A stretch of DNA of 27,375 nt from JBBITW01 sp037440525 (GTDB lineage: Bacteria > Desulfobacterota > BSN033 > UBA1163): the NCBI GenBank assembly GCA_037440525.1, contig JBBITW010000027.1, forward strand, positions 1 to 27,375, given 5' to 3'. Shown here piece after piece: positions 8,528 through 17,621 of this stretch. Every line of letters starts with the position of its first letter. Position 1 is the stretch's first letter. The notes beneath the pieces are model-generated. The model worked only from the letters and a program-made list of their open reading frames with translations. It was not told where the DNA came from and made no database searches. The position numbers were made by a program, and so were the translations under genes.

Positions 8528-9592
8528 ATGGAGATTGGTAAGGTGAATCGTAAGAGATATTTATTGATGGCTTTATTCATTATTTCAGTAGCCATCATTC
8601 CTTTTTGCTTTAAAAATCCATATTTGATTACAGTTGGAAACTTTATAGGAATTTATGCCCTCGTTTCTTTGGGCCTCAGTCTTTTAATGGGTTACGCAGG
8701 TCAGGTCTCAATGGGACAGGCTGCCTTTTATGGGATTGGAGCCTATGCATCGGCAATCCTTACAATGAGATTTGGCTTAAACCCATGGCTTGCAATGGCC
8801 GCTGGAGCACTTCTCAGTGCATTAATGGCAGGAATTCTCGGGGCAGTGGTCCTTCAGTTGGAAGGACATCTACTGGCTGTGGCTACACTTGCCTTTTGTA
8901 TTATGCTTCATACCGTTTTTGAGCAATGGACCTCTGTGACAGGTGGTATTGATGGTATTCCAGGTATTCCAAAGCTCACGATCTTTGGTATCTCATTGAG
9001 CCGTGATATCCACTACTATTATCTGATTTGGTGCTTTTTGCTTCTACTTCTTCTCTTTTCTTCAAATATTGTAAATTCCCGTGTTGGAAGGGCACTTCGT
9101 TCAATTCATCACTTTCTTGGTGGTAGCGAAATGGCCGCTGAGTCCCTCGGAATCTCACCCATGAGGTATAAGATTCAAATATTCATGCTCAGTGCTGTCT
9201 ATGCAAGCCTTGCAGGGAGTCTTTATGTCCACTGGTTGAGTTTGGTCAACCCGAGTGCATTTAGCCTCCTTGCATCAATATATCCACTCATTATCATTAG
9301 CATAGGTGGTTTGGGAAGTCTCTGGGGCTCAATCATCGGGGCGGCTGTTTTCTTTATGGCGGCTGAAGGTTTTAGGGCTTTTGTACCTCTGCTGATTCCA
9401 GGGACATCTGGTGAATATGAAATCCTTGCCTGGGGATTGATGATTGTCCTGGTAATGCAGTTTCTCCCTCGTGGTCTCATTTCGATTCCTGACATTTTAA
9501 AGGCCAAGAAGGAAGCTAAGGGAAGAATCAGGTTGACAGGGCCACTCCTCAAAGAGAAGTTTTTCCTGCCTTCAATCCCATCCTCGATGTAA
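8528..9592 (+). CDS. livM: ABC transporter permease, LivM family
   Basis: This second membrane subunit of the Liv importer has 354 residues and about nine hydrophobic spans. LivM marks are SLGLSLLMGYAGQVSMGQ with AAFYGIGAYASA (about 46-77), GGIDGIPGIP in the middle, and SIGGLGSLWGSIIGAAVF towards the end. After MQFLPRGLISIPDILKA the last 30 residues look unlike a normal LivM tail. In the overlapping -1 frame the sequence at 9562-9642 reads straight into the beginning of LivG. One added T in the T5 run at 9560-9564 would join both proteins into a single chain of about 600 residues. The annotated C-terminus is therefore uncertain. Confidence 0.92.
   Translation: MEIGKVNRKRYLLMALFIISVAIIPFCFKNPYLITVGNFIGIYALVSLGLSLLMGYAGQVSMGQAAFYGIGAYASAILTMRFGLNPWLAMAAGALLSALMAGILGAVVLQLEGHLLAVATLAFCIMLHTVFEQWTSVTGGIDGIPGIPKLTIFGISLSRDIHYYYLIWCFLLLLLLFSSNIVNSRVGRALRSIHHFLGGSEMAAESLGISPMRYKIQIFMLSAVYASLAGSLYVHWLSLVNPSAFSLLASIYPLIIISIGGLGSLWGSIIGAAVFFMAAEGFRAFVPLLIPGTSGEYEILAWGLMIVLVMQFLPRGLISIPDILKAKKEAKGRIRLTGPLLKEKFFLPSIPSSM
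9560..9564 (+). other. T5 run, candidate frameshift point between LivM and LivG
   Basis: Codons AAG TTT TTC in the LivM frame can move back by one base into GTT TTT CCT, the frame that encodes the start of LivG. An extra T here gives an open LivM-LivG fusion. The site could be programmed or transcriptional slippage, a true mutation, or a sequencing/assembly error in a homopolymer. The sequence alone cannot tell these apart. Confidence 0.4.
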
Positions 9593-10335
9593 AGGGTTTT
9601 CATAAGGCATTTGGAGGACTTATTGCTATCAATAAGCTTAGTTTTAAGGTGAACCGTGGTGAAATCCTTGCAATCATTGGTCCAAATGGTGCTGGGAAAA
9701 CAACCCTCTTTAATATGATAAACAGGTTTATTCCTCCATCAGGAGGTGAGATCATTTTCGAGGGGAAAAGTATAGATGGGCTTTCGCCTGCTCGTATTTC
9801 AGCCTTAGGCATTGCAAGGACATTTCAGCTACTGCAGATATTCAATAATATGAGTGTAATAGAGAATGTAATGGTAGGGTGTCATCTTCGAAGTAGAGGG
9901 GGTATGATAGCCTCAGGTATAAGGCTTCCATTTATAAAGCGAGAGGAAAGAAAGATCTTCAATATAGCAATGAGCAAACTGGATATGGTTGGTTTGGCTG
10001 AGCATGCATTTAAGTCCCCGGGGAATCTTCCCTTTGGTCAGCAAAAGATTCTCGAAATAGCCCGAGCACTGGCGACCGAACCTAAGCTTTTACTCCTTGA
10101 TGAACCTGCAGGAGGACTCTCAACCCATGAGATAGAACAATTAGCAGAACTGATAAGAAAAATAAGGAGTGATGGAATAACCATTCTTTTGGTTGAACAT
10201 AGAATGGAACTGGTGATGGGAATTGCAGATAGGGTGATTGTCCTGAATTACGGATCAAAAATAGCTGAAGGAGCTCCTGAAGAGATTCAGACAAATGAAG
10301 AGGTTATTAAGGCCTACCTCGGTGAGGAGTTTTGA
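9580..10335 (+). CDS. livG: ABC transporter ATP-binding protein, LivG family (no normal start codon)
   Basis: This is the first ATPase of the Liv importer. The frame gives ILDVKGFHKAFGGLIAINK, the normal LivG N-terminus, then Walker A GPNGAGKTT (about residues 34-42 counted from 9580), the signature LPFGQQKILEIARAL, Walker B LLLLDEP and the switch His in LLVEHRME. In this frame no ATG, GTG or TTG occurs between the upstream stop at 9517-9519 and the GTG at 9649. Starting at 9649 would remove the first beta-strands of the nucleotide-binding domain, about 23 conserved residues. I place the left edge at ATC 9580 because homology begins there; this is not a proven start. Translation may come from ATC, from frameshifting out of livM, or from a LivM-LivG fusion hidden by a one-base error. 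Confidence 0.8.
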   Translation: MLDVKGFHKAFGGLIAINKLSFKVNRGEILAIIGPNGAGKTTLFNMINRFIPPSGGEIIFEGKSIDGLSPARISALGIARTFQLLQIFNNMSVIENVMVGCHLRSRGGMIASGIRLPFIKREERKIFNIAMSKLDMVGLAEHAFKSPGNLPFGQQKILEIARALATEPKLLLLDEPAGGLSTHEIEQLAELIRKIRSDGITILLVEHRMELVMGIADRVIVLNYGSKIAEGAPEEIQTNEEVIKAYLGEEF

Positions 10336-10357
10336 TTTAAAAGGTCAGGGGTAAGAA

Positions 10358-11101
10358 ATGGATATTGGAAAAGAAAGGGCCTTGGAGCTAAAGGAAGTAT
10401 CTGTTAATTACGGTCTTGTGCCAGTACTGAAACAGGTTACCTTACATGTTGACGGAGGCGAGATTGTTACGCTTCTTGGTGCTAATGGTGCAGGTAAAAC
10501 CACAACACTTAAAGCCATCTATGGTCTTATTCCTGTAAAGGAAGGCAATATCCTATTCTTTGGAGATTCAATAAAAGGATTTCCTCCTTATAGATTGGTT
10601 GATCTCGGGATATGCCTTGTTACTGAAGAGAAGACCATATTCGCTCCTATGACTGTTATGGATAATCTAATTCTGGGAGCATATTCGAGACAGAACAGGG
10701 AGGAGAGAAAGAGGAATTTTGAAATTGTATTTAAACTTTTTCCCATCCTTAAAGACCGATTGAAACAGAGGGCAGGAACACTCTCAGGCGGAGAACAGCA
10801 GATGCTCGCATTGGGAAGGGTTCTTATGTCCAATCCGAGGTTTCTTCTTTTGGATGAACCTTCACTGGGATTGGCACCATTGATTGTCGGAGAGATGATG
10901 AAGGCAATCTCAGGATTGAGAGAAAAAGGGCTTTCCCTCTTTCTCGTAGAACAGAATGCACGTGCAGCCCTCAAGATTGCCAATAGGGGCTATGTGATGG
11001 CAGGAGGAAGGATAGTAACTGAAGGTAGCGCCATGGAATTGCTTTCCGATGAGCGGATTCGCTCTGCATACCTGGGTGGGAGAAGGGCTGTCTGTTTTTG
11101 A
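10358..11101 (+). CDS. livF: ABC transporter ATP-binding protein, LivF family
   Basis: This second ATPase completes the LivKHMGF importer. In 247 residues it shows an N-terminal strand LELKEVSVNYG, Walker A GANGAGKTT, the Q-loop region, signature LSGGEQQMLALGRVL, Walker B FLLLDEPSLGL, and VEQNARAAL where LivF proteins carry Gln in the switch position. Length and start (ATG 10358, preceded by AGGGGT) are normal. Its stop lies 25 bases before the TAXI receptor start, so the third transporter is likely on the same transcript. Confidence 0.95.
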   Translation: MDIGKERALELKEVSVNYGLVPVLKQVTLHVDGGEIVTLLGANGAGKTTTLKAIYGLIPVKEGNILFFGDSIKGFPPYRLVDLGICLVTEEKTIFAPMTVMDNLILGAYSRQNREERKRNFEIVFKLFPILKDRLKQRAGTLSGGEQQMLALGRVLMSNPRFLLLDEPSLGLAPLIVGEMMKAISGLREKGLSLFLVEQNARAALKIANRGYVMAGGRIVTEGSAMELLSDERIRSAYLGGRRAVCF

Positions 11102-11126
11102 AAATATTAAACGAGGAGGGATGAAT

Positions 11127-12173
11127 ATGAAAAGAAAAGGATTATTAATCATTTTATTATTAATTTTCAGTATTAGCTCCTATCATTTTTTTATAGATAA
11201 AATATTCGCAGAGACTAAAACAGGTTTGCCCAAAATTATATCCATGGGGACTCTTGCACCTGGAACCGCTTCTCATGCCTGGTCTTCTGGCCTGGCTGAG
11301 TTAGTAACAAATAACACTCCAATGAAGCTATTGTTAGAATCGTATCCAGGGCATGCGGTTGGTTTATCCTTGCTTTCAAAGGGCAATGTAGATCTTGTTG
11401 GAGGACCATCTCCTGAGATGTACTGGGCCTTTCATGGTGACTATGGATATAAAGAACCAACCAGAGGAAAGGGTTATAAAGGATTGAGGATACTTTTTTT
11501 AGATGCGGTCTATACAGTTGGTCTTGTCACAGGATTTGATACAGGTATAAAAACAACCCGAGAATTGAAAGGCAAAAGGATTGCGCTTACCTCACCTGTC
11601 ATTCTTTCAGCATATCTCTCTGTTCAAGCGAGTGTAGCCAATGGTGGCTGGACAGAAAAGGATGTAATATATGTCCCTGTGGGAAGTGCTACAGAGGGGA
11701 AGAAGCTCAATGTTGAGAAGAAGGTAGATGCGAGTAGTCATCCTTTAGGGGCAGCAGATGTAGAAGAGATCTCTGCCGCACGTGGTGGAGCACGCTTTAT
11801 CTCACTTGATCCCTCCCCTGAGGCTGTTAAGCGTGCAAGACAATTTCATCCCGCAATACCCCAGCTAATAAAGAAGGGCACAGCCACTGGAATAGTTGAG
11901 GATACATGGCTCAATACATTCAGAAATGCAGTTACCTGCTGGGAGACATTCCCTGAAGAGGCTGCATATGCAATACTTGAAGTTTTATGGAATAACATCG
12001 AAAAATATAAAAATGTCCATGTACTCCTGAGGAGGGTTTCAAGAGAAAGACTGGCGACAAATGAAGCCCTTATCCCATTCCATAATGGAGCAGTTAAATT
12101 TTACAAGGATAAGGGAATTTGGAATGCTGAACTTGAGAATATGCAAAAGGCATTCTTAGAAGGAAAACGCTGA
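11127..12173 (+). CDS. TAXI family TRAP transporter solute receptor
   Basis: This is a periplasmic receptor of the TAXI class of TRAP transporters. A hydrophobic signal (about residues 4-24) ends near IFAETK. The mature protein begins KIISMGTLAPGTASHAWSSG, in the position of the family's glycine-rich opening strand, followed by NTPMKLLLESYPG and KGNVDLVGGPSPEMYWAF. I chose the ATG at 11127 because GAGGAGGG ends at 11120, giving a six-base gap; the ATG at 11121 touches that site, and starts further upstream lie within livF. TAXI receptors commonly serve glutamate or other dicarboxylates, but few have known ligands. The fused permease follows 33 bases later. Confidence 0.9.
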   Translation: MKRKGLLIILLLIFSISSYHFFIDKIFAETKTGLPKIISMGTLAPGTASHAWSSGLAELVTNNTPMKLLLESYPGHAVGLSLLSKGNVDLVGGPSPEMYWAFHGDYGYKEPTRGKGYKGLRILFLDAVYTVGLVTGFDTGIKTTRELKGKRIALTSPVILSAYLSVQASVANGGWTEKDVIYVPVGSATEGKKLNVEKKVDASSHPLGAADVEEISAARGGARFISLDPSPEAVKRARQFHPAIPQLIKKGTATGIVEDTWLNTFRNAVTCWETFPEEAAYAILEVLWNNIEKYKNVHVLLRRVSRERLATNEALIPFHNGAVKFYKDKGIWNAELENMQKAFLEGKR

Positions 12174-12206
12174 TTTTCAGAATGGACATATAGTTACTAA
12201 ATAATT

Positions 12207-14147
12207 ATGGCCACAGATGTTCTTACACGATTCCATGAATATAGAGGAAGGGCTAAACATTTTATATCCATTTTGCTCATTGCCATTCCTTTATGGGGAC
12301 TGGCCTATCTCCTCGATCTCCATATATACCTCGGCATAAGATTCACATTACCACAATATATTGGTGGTTTTATGGCCTTAGTCCTTGGTTTAACCTTTCT
12401 TCTCTTCCCCGTAAGAAAGGGTTCACAAAATCTTTTCTGCTGGTATGACATCATCCTTTCCTTTCTCGGCTTTACCGTAGGAATATATCTACTCCTTTTT
12501 CACCAAGAGATTGAAATGCGTCATTATGTGGTAACCCCTTTAGAGCTGATTCTCGGTGCAATTGCCATCCTATTAATACTTGAAGCTTCGAGACGGACCA
12601 CAGGTCTGGTTTTGCCTTTAATGGGTTTCATATTTCTATTCTACTCCTTTTATACCAATATTTTTCCAGGGGTTCTTCAGGGCAGGGGATATAGTTTCAC
12701 CAGAGTTGTTCCCTATCTATATCTCACAGAATCAGGGATTATTGGGATTCCACTTCATATGGCTTCAACTATTGTTTTAGCCTATGTCCTTTTCGGAGAG
12801 GCCCTGCTTGTTTCAGGAGGGGGTAAGCTAATTAGCGACCTCTGCCTTGCTTTCGTTGGGAGATTCAGGGGCGGGCCGGCAAAGGTGGCTGTGATTGCAA
12901 GTGCTCTATTTGGAACAATGTCTGGAAGCCCAGGGGCAAATGTAGTTGTAACAGGGACTTTTACAATTCCCATGATGAAGCGTATAGGGTATGAGCCATA
13001 TTTTGCTGCCGCTGTTGAAGCAGTTTCTTCAACAGGTGGATTGATAATGCCACCTGTGATGGGTGTTTCTGCATTCTTAATGGCAGAATTTTTAGGGACG
13101 AGTTATGCCAATGTTGCAATTTCTGCCCTTCTACCTGGAGTTTTATATTATATCGGTGTATTTGCCCAGGTAGATTTTGAAGCAGCAAAACAGGGTCTTC
13201 GTGGATTACGGCCTCAAGATTTTCCCAGACTAAAAGATACATTAAAGATTAGCTGGCAGCTTTTCCTACCACTTGCCATCTTGATCTACTTTTTACTGAT
13301 AGCAAGGATTACGCCTACAACAGCAGGTTTGTATGCCATAGCGGCTACAATCCTCACAAGTTTATTCAGGCAGGAATCTCGCCTCGGCCCCAAGAGACTT
13401 ATTTTGGTACTCGAAAGAACAGGTCTTAGCATTTTGAATATAGGTATTATCACAGCCTTTGTAGGCATTATCATAGGGACCTCATATCTTACCGGGCTGG
13501 GTTTAAACCTTTCTATAGTCCTTACATCTCTTGCAGGTGGAAGTTTAGCATTTCTATTAGTTCTGACCGCAGCAACAAGCATATTGCTCGGAATGGGCAT
13601 GCCTGCAGTGGCTTGTTACGCCCTGCTTGCTACATTAATAGCTCCTGCCTTAAAGGAGTTGGGTATTGATATCTTCGCTTCTCACCTTTTTCTGCTTTAC
13701 TTTGGTGCCATGTCTTTTATTACTCCTCCTGTAGCTCCAGCGGCAATAGTCGCATCTGGAATGGCAAAGGCTTCATATATCAAGACTGGGTGGCAGGCCT
13801 GCCGCCTGGGAATCGTTGCTTATCTTGCACCTTTTATCTTTGTGTTTAATCCTGTTCTTCTTATGAAAGGAGCCTTTTTGGAGATTATCCTAAGCTTTTT
13901 TACAGCTGCGATAGGTATTGTGCTCTTATCTGCAGGGCTGGAAGGATTTCTATTTAAAAGGATTAAATGGCTCGAAAGAATCCTTTTTCTCATCGGTGGT
14001 CTAAGCCTATTTATACCAGGATGGAAGACAAATCTGATAGGGCTTATAATTATCGCTTATATATGTTTCAGGAAGTTTGACATATTGCGATACCTTTCAC
14101 GCCAGCAATCACCCAAGCCCATAGGAAGTAAGGAAGGAGGAAACTGA
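12207..14147 (+). CDS. TRAP transporter fused permease (4TM/12TM, DctQM type)
   Basis: This is the membrane component of the TAXI-type TRAP system, with the small and large subunits fused in 646 residues. The N-terminal part (about 1-170) holds four spans equivalent to DctQ. The remainder matches DctM, with LFGTMSGSPGANVVVTGTF and STGGLIMPPVMGVSAFLMAEF in the first half, LGMGMPAVACYALLATLIAP in the second, and ITPPVAPAAIVASGMA. A few extra C-terminal spans follow, as in other TAXI permeases. The ATG at 12207 has no good ribosome site (AAATAATT precedes it), so translation may be weak or coupled to the receptor gene. Confidence 0.94.
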   Translation: MATDVLTRFHEYRGRAKHFISILLIAIPLWGLAYLLDLHIYLGIRFTLPQYIGGFMALVLGLTFLLFPVRKGSQNLFCWYDIILSFLGFTVGIYLLLFHQEIEMRHYVVTPLELILGAIAILLILEASRRTTGLVLPLMGFIFLFYSFYTNIFPGVLQGRGYSFTRVVPYLYLTESGIIGIPLHMASTIVLAYVLFGEALLVSGGGKLISDLCLAFVGRFRGGPAKVAVIASALFGTMSGSPGANVVVTGTFTIPMMKRIGYEPYFAAAVEAVSSTGGLIMPPVMGVSAFLMAEFLGTSYANVAISALLPGVLYYIGVFAQVDFEAAKQGLRGLRPQDFPRLKDTLKISWQLFLPLAILIYFLLIARITPTTAGLYAIAATILTSLFRQESRLGPKRLILVLERTGLSILNIGIITAFVGIIIGTSYLTGLGLNLSIVLTSLAGGSLAFLLVLTAATSILLGMGMPAVACYALLATLIAPALKELGIDIFASHLFLLYFGAMSFITPPVAPAAIVASGMAKASYIKTGWQACRLGIVAYLAPFIFVFNPVLLMKGAFLEIILSFFTAAIGIVLLSAGLEGFLFKRIKWLERILFLIGGLSLFIPGWKTNLIGLIIIAYICFRKFDILRYLSRQQSPKPIGSKEGGN

Positions 14148-14223
14148 TGTTTCTAAGCTCGATTCCTTCTCGATGTAAGGAGAACCAAATATATCAGGTC
14201 AAATAAATTAAGGGAGGTAAATG

Positions 14224-16725
14224 ATGGAAGAGAAGGTCTTTACGAACTGTACCAACGGAGGTCCGGTTTTTGTTTATGTAAAAGATGGAAGGATTACACG
14301 CATACGTCCTATGGTATTTAGCGAAGATGATGGGCCAACCTGGTGCCTTGATATCAATGGAGAAAAGTATACTCACCCGCCAAAGGCTGCAGTTGCCCCT
14401 TTTACCCTTGTGGAGAGGACAAAGGTCTACTCTGAGGATAGAATAAAATATCCTTATAAGCGAGTTGACTGGGACCCGAAGGGTAAAAGGAATCCTGAAA
14501 ATAGAGGGAGATCAAGATATGAGAGGATAAGCTGGGATGAAGCCCTCGATATAGTTTCTTCAGAAATCAAAAGAATAAGGGAGACCTATGGTCCTGAGGC
14601 TGTTGGTGCAGTCTCATCCCCTCATCACTATTTTGGAAATATTGGATACTGGATGAGCACATTTTTAAGATTCTTCATGATGCTCGGCCATACGCTTGCA
14701 ATCGAAGCCCCGATTAGCTGGGAGGGCTGGGTCTGGGGTGCTGTTCATACATATGGCTATTACTGGAAGTTAGGAAGACCCGAGCATAATGATCTCCTTG
14801 AGGATGCACTGAAACATACCGAACTTATAGTCCACTGGTCAAGTGACCCTGATACTACGCGTTCACAATACGGGGCAGGAGCACTATGGCGTCTCTGGTT
14901 GAGGGAGAGGGGTATAAAACATATATTTATCGATCCTTTTTGCAACTATACTGCTGTAATCCATGGTGAGAAATGGATACCAATAAAACCTGGAACCGAT
15001 TCAGCCTTAGCCCTGGCCATTATGCATGTCTGGATAGATGAGGATACCTACGACCACTACTTCGTCTCAAACCGCACATATGGTTTCGACCAATTCAAGA
15101 GATATGTAATGGGTGAGGATGATGGTGTGCCAAAGACCCCTCAGTGGGCTGAAGGGATAACAGGTGTAAAGGCAAGGGTTATAAGGGCCCTTGCCAGGGA
15201 GTGGGCATCAAAGAAGACAATGCTTGATGCAGGTGCCCACGGAAGTATGGGAGGTGCCTGCAGAACAGCCTATGCCCACGAATGGGCGAGATTGATGGTT
15301 TTGCTTATGGCAATGCAGGGTATGGGGAAACCAGGCGTCAATATGTGGGGGACAACTGTTGGAGGGCCACTCGATATGTCCTTTGACTTTCCAGGATATA
15401 GCCGACTTGGAATTAACTATCTTTCCAAGAGCGGTCTTCCAAAGAATCCTGTTACACAGGTTCTCTGGAAACCCAGGATTCATGAGGCCATCTTAAACCC
15501 TCCTCAGCATTTCCGAAGTGAGGGTTTCTGTGGGACTTCTATTGAATCCCAGTTCACACATCATACATATCCCGAACCAGGTAAATCCGAGATCAGGATG
15601 CTATACAAATATGGTGGCTCCAATATTGGAACAGGTTTAAATACGAATCTATTTATACGTGCCTATCAGAGTCCTAAACTCGAAATGGTAGTTAACCAGA
15701 GTATTTTCTGGGACCCCGAGACATATTTTGCTGATATTGTCTTTCCAGCATGCACAGCCTTTGAAAGAAATGATATCTCAGAGTGGGCAAACTGTGATGG
15801 ATATCATAGATTTTCCAATCAGAGCGGGACAAGCCATCGGGTTGTAGTTTATCAACAAAAGGCTATTGAGCCACTTTATGAATCAAAATCGGATTATCAG
15901 ATATTTTCCTTACTTGCTGAGAGATTGGGTTTTAAAGAGGCCTTTACTGAAGGAAATACTGAAGAGGACTGGATTGAGAAGATGTTTTATAAATCTTCTC
16001 TTCCCAAATATATCTCTTTCGAGGAATTTAAGAAGAAGGGTTACTTTGTTGTTCCATTTCCAAAGGACTATAAGCCTGCTCCTGCAATGAGATGGTTCTA
16101 TGAAGGAAGACCCTGTGATACAGACGACCTCAATCCAAAGATTAATACTGATAAGGCTCATGAATTGGCAACCTATAGTGGTAAGATTGAATTCGTTTCT
16201 CAAAGCCTCATGGCCCATGAACCTGATGACGAGGAGAGGCCTCCAATGCCCAAATATATCCCGAGCTGGGAAGGACCAACATCAGAACTTGCGAAGAAAT
16301 ATCCCCTTCAGCTCATTGCACCACATGTGAGATATGGTTATCATACGCAATACGATACTCATACACCATGGATTATGGATATTCCTGGAAACAGAATATT
16401 GAAGGACGGTTATTACTGGCATACAACTCGTATGAATCCTGTGGATGCTGAGGCGAGGGGAATAAAGAATGGTGATATTGTGAAGGTATTTAACGATCGG
16501 GGTGCTGTCCTTGGAATAGCCGTGGTTACAGAGAGAGTTATGCCTGGGGTTATCCATTCCTATCATGGTTCATCGAAATATGACCCCCTTGAACCGGGGA
16601 GGCCTGGAAGTATTGATAGGGCAGGTTGTGTGAATCTGCTCAGTCCATCTCAGCCCATGTCAAAGAATGCACCAGGAGCTGTTTGGAATTCATGCCTTGT
16701 TGAAGTTGAAAAGTGGGAGGTGTAA
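14224..16725 (+). CDS. Molybdopterin enzyme, pyrogallol transhydroxylase large-subunit-like (copy 1)
   Basis: This 833-residue DMSO-reductase-family protein should bind bis-MGD molybdenum. It has no N-terminal CxxCxxxC cluster motif (only one Cys near residue 8) and no twin-arginine signal, so it is cytoplasmic. Both traits fit the pyrogallol-phloroglucinol transhydroxylase large subunit of Pelobacter acidigallici. Using that enzyme's residue numbers from memory (H144, Y152, D174, S175 as Mo ligand, W176), the spacing falls exactly on H134, Y142, I164, S165 and W166 here, so Asp174 is replaced by Ile. Late motifs include WIPIKPGTD, IRALAREWASKKT and a C-terminal cofactor domain (about 690-830). 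AGGGAGGT at 14211-14218 favours ATG 14224 over ATG 14221. The Fe-S partner follows with one base between. It probably transfers or adds hydroxyl groups without net redox change; the substrate is unproven. Confidence 0.85.
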   Translation: MEEKVFTNCTNGGPVFVYVKDGRITRIRPMVFSEDDGPTWCLDINGEKYTHPPKAAVAPFTLVERTKVYSEDRIKYPYKRVDWDPKGKRNPENRGRSRYERISWDEALDIVSSEIKRIRETYGPEAVGAVSSPHHYFGNIGYWMSTFLRFFMMLGHTLAIEAPISWEGWVWGAVHTYGYYWKLGRPEHNDLLEDALKHTELIVHWSSDPDTTRSQYGAGALWRLWLRERGIKHIFIDPFCNYTAVIHGEKWIPIKPGTDSALALAIMHVWIDEDTYDHYFVSNRTYGFDQFKRYVMGEDDGVPKTPQWAEGITGVKARVIRALAREWASKKTMLDAGAHGSMGGACRTAYAHEWARLMVLLMAMQGMGKPGVNMWGTTVGGPLDMSFDFPGYSRLGINYLSKSGLPKNPVTQVLWKPRIHEAILNPPQHFRSEGFCGTSIESQFTHHTYPEPGKSEIRMLYKYGGSNIGTGLNTNLFIRAYQSPKLEMVVNQSIFWDPETYFADIVFPACTAFERNDISEWANCDGYHRFSNQSGTSHRVVVYQQKAIEPLYESKSDYQIFSLLAERLGFKEAFTEGNTEEDWIEKMFYKSSLPKYISFEEFKKKGYFVVPFPKDYKPAPAMRWFYEGRPCDTDDLNPKINTDKAHELATYSGKIEFVSQSLMAHEPDDEERPPMPKYIPSWEGPTSELAKKYPLQLIAPHVRYGYHTQYDTHTPWIMDIPGNRILKDGYYWHTTRMNPVDAEARGIKNGDIVKVFNDRGAVLGIAVVTERVMPGVIHSYHGSSKYDPLEPGRPGSIDRAGCVNLLSPSQPMSKNAPGAVWNSCLVEVEKWEV

Positions 16726-16726
16726 T

Positions 16727-17578
16727 ATGGCAAGATATGGTATGGTTATTGATATCACAAGATGTAATGGCTGCTATAATTGCTTCTTAGTATGTCGTGA
16801 TGAATACTGGAACAATGATTATCCTCCATATTCTCTTGCTCAGCCATTTTCAGGCCATTTCTGGTTGAGGATAATCGAAAGGGAGAGAGGTAGATATCCG
16901 AGGGTAAAGGTTTCCTATACACCTGTTCTCTGTATGCACTGTGAAGACCCGGCCTGTGCAAAGGTGGCAGAAAATGGTGCTATTTATAGAAGGCCTGATG
17001 GTATTGTCCTGATCGATCCTGAAAGATCGGTCGGAAAGAGAGAGCTTTTGACAGCCTGTCCTTACAGGGTTATATACTGGAATGAAGAGAGGAATATACC
17101 ACAGAAATGCACATTCTGCGCACATCTTATCGACAGGGGATGGAAGGAGCCAAGATGTGCTGAGGCCTGTCCAACACAGGCCATAGTCTTTGGTGATCTT
17201 GATGATCCATCAAGTGAAATCTCTAAACTAATGGCCTCAGGAAGGGTTGAAGCAATCCATCCCGAATATAATCTGAGAGAGAGGGTGAGATATATTGGTC
17301 TTCCAAAGAGATTTATCTCTGGCTCGGTTATATTCGAAGATCAGGATGAATGTGCAGGGAATGTCAGTGTCATACTCGAAGGAAAAGGTCTTAGAAAGGA
17401 GATGCTTACAAACAGGTTTGGTGACTTTGAATTCGAAGACCTCAAAGAGGATGAGGAATTTTTAGTCAGGATCGAACACCCCGGTTACATCTCACAGTCT
17501 TACAGTGTTCAAACTAAAAAGGATATCTATCTCGGTGAGATCTTCCTGAAAAGATCGAAGAAAAAGCAGAAGAAATAG
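16727..17578 (+). CDS. Three-cluster Fe-S subunit with C-terminal beta-domain, transhydroxylase small-subunit-like (copy 1)
   Basis: This 283-residue partner of the preceding molybdoenzyme has twelve cysteines in ferredoxin-type groups: CNGCYNCFLVC, CMHCEDPAC, ACPY, CTFC and CAEAC. That is enough for three [4Fe-4S] clusters. After about residue 195 a separate beta-rich domain (VIFEDQDECAGNVSVILEG, then NRFGDFEFEDL) resembles carboxypeptidase-regulatory/transthyretin-like folds. A cluster domain plus such a beta-domain is the known plan of the pyrogallol transhydroxylase small subunit. A Lys-rich tail ends the protein. GGGAGG at 16715-16720 sets ATG 16727. No membrane anchor or quinone-oxidising partner is present, in line with a non-respiratory enzyme. 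Confidence 0.88.
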   Translation: MARYGMVIDITRCNGCYNCFLVCRDEYWNNDYPPYSLAQPFSGHFWLRIIERERGRYPRVKVSYTPVLCMHCEDPACAKVAENGAIYRRPDGIVLIDPERSVGKRELLTACPYRVIYWNEERNIPQKCTFCAHLIDRGWKEPRCAEACPTQAIVFGDLDDPSSEISKLMASGRVEAIHPEYNLRERVRYIGLPKRFISGSVIFEDQDECAGNVSVILEGKGLRKEMLTNRFGDFEFEDLKEDEEFLVRIEHPGYISQSYSVQTKKDIYLGEIFLKRSKKKQKK

Positions 17579-17621
17579 ATTCATTGATTCGTTAAGGAAA
17601 AACTAATATGGGGAGGTATAG

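Noticed and set aside
11049..11126. Upstream start for the TAXI receptor inside livF
   Set aside because: It would place residues before a clear signal peptide; GAGGAGGG fits ATG 11127.
14148..14220. Possible regulatory element between the TAXI permease and the first molybdoenzyme
   Set aside because: The 73 bases show only the ribosome site of the next gene and AT-rich DNA; no hairpin or convincing promoter.
16667..16726. Upstream start for the first Fe-S subunit inside the large-subunit gene
   Set aside because: GGGAGG at 16715-16720 fits ATG 16727, where the conserved ferredoxin-type opening begins.
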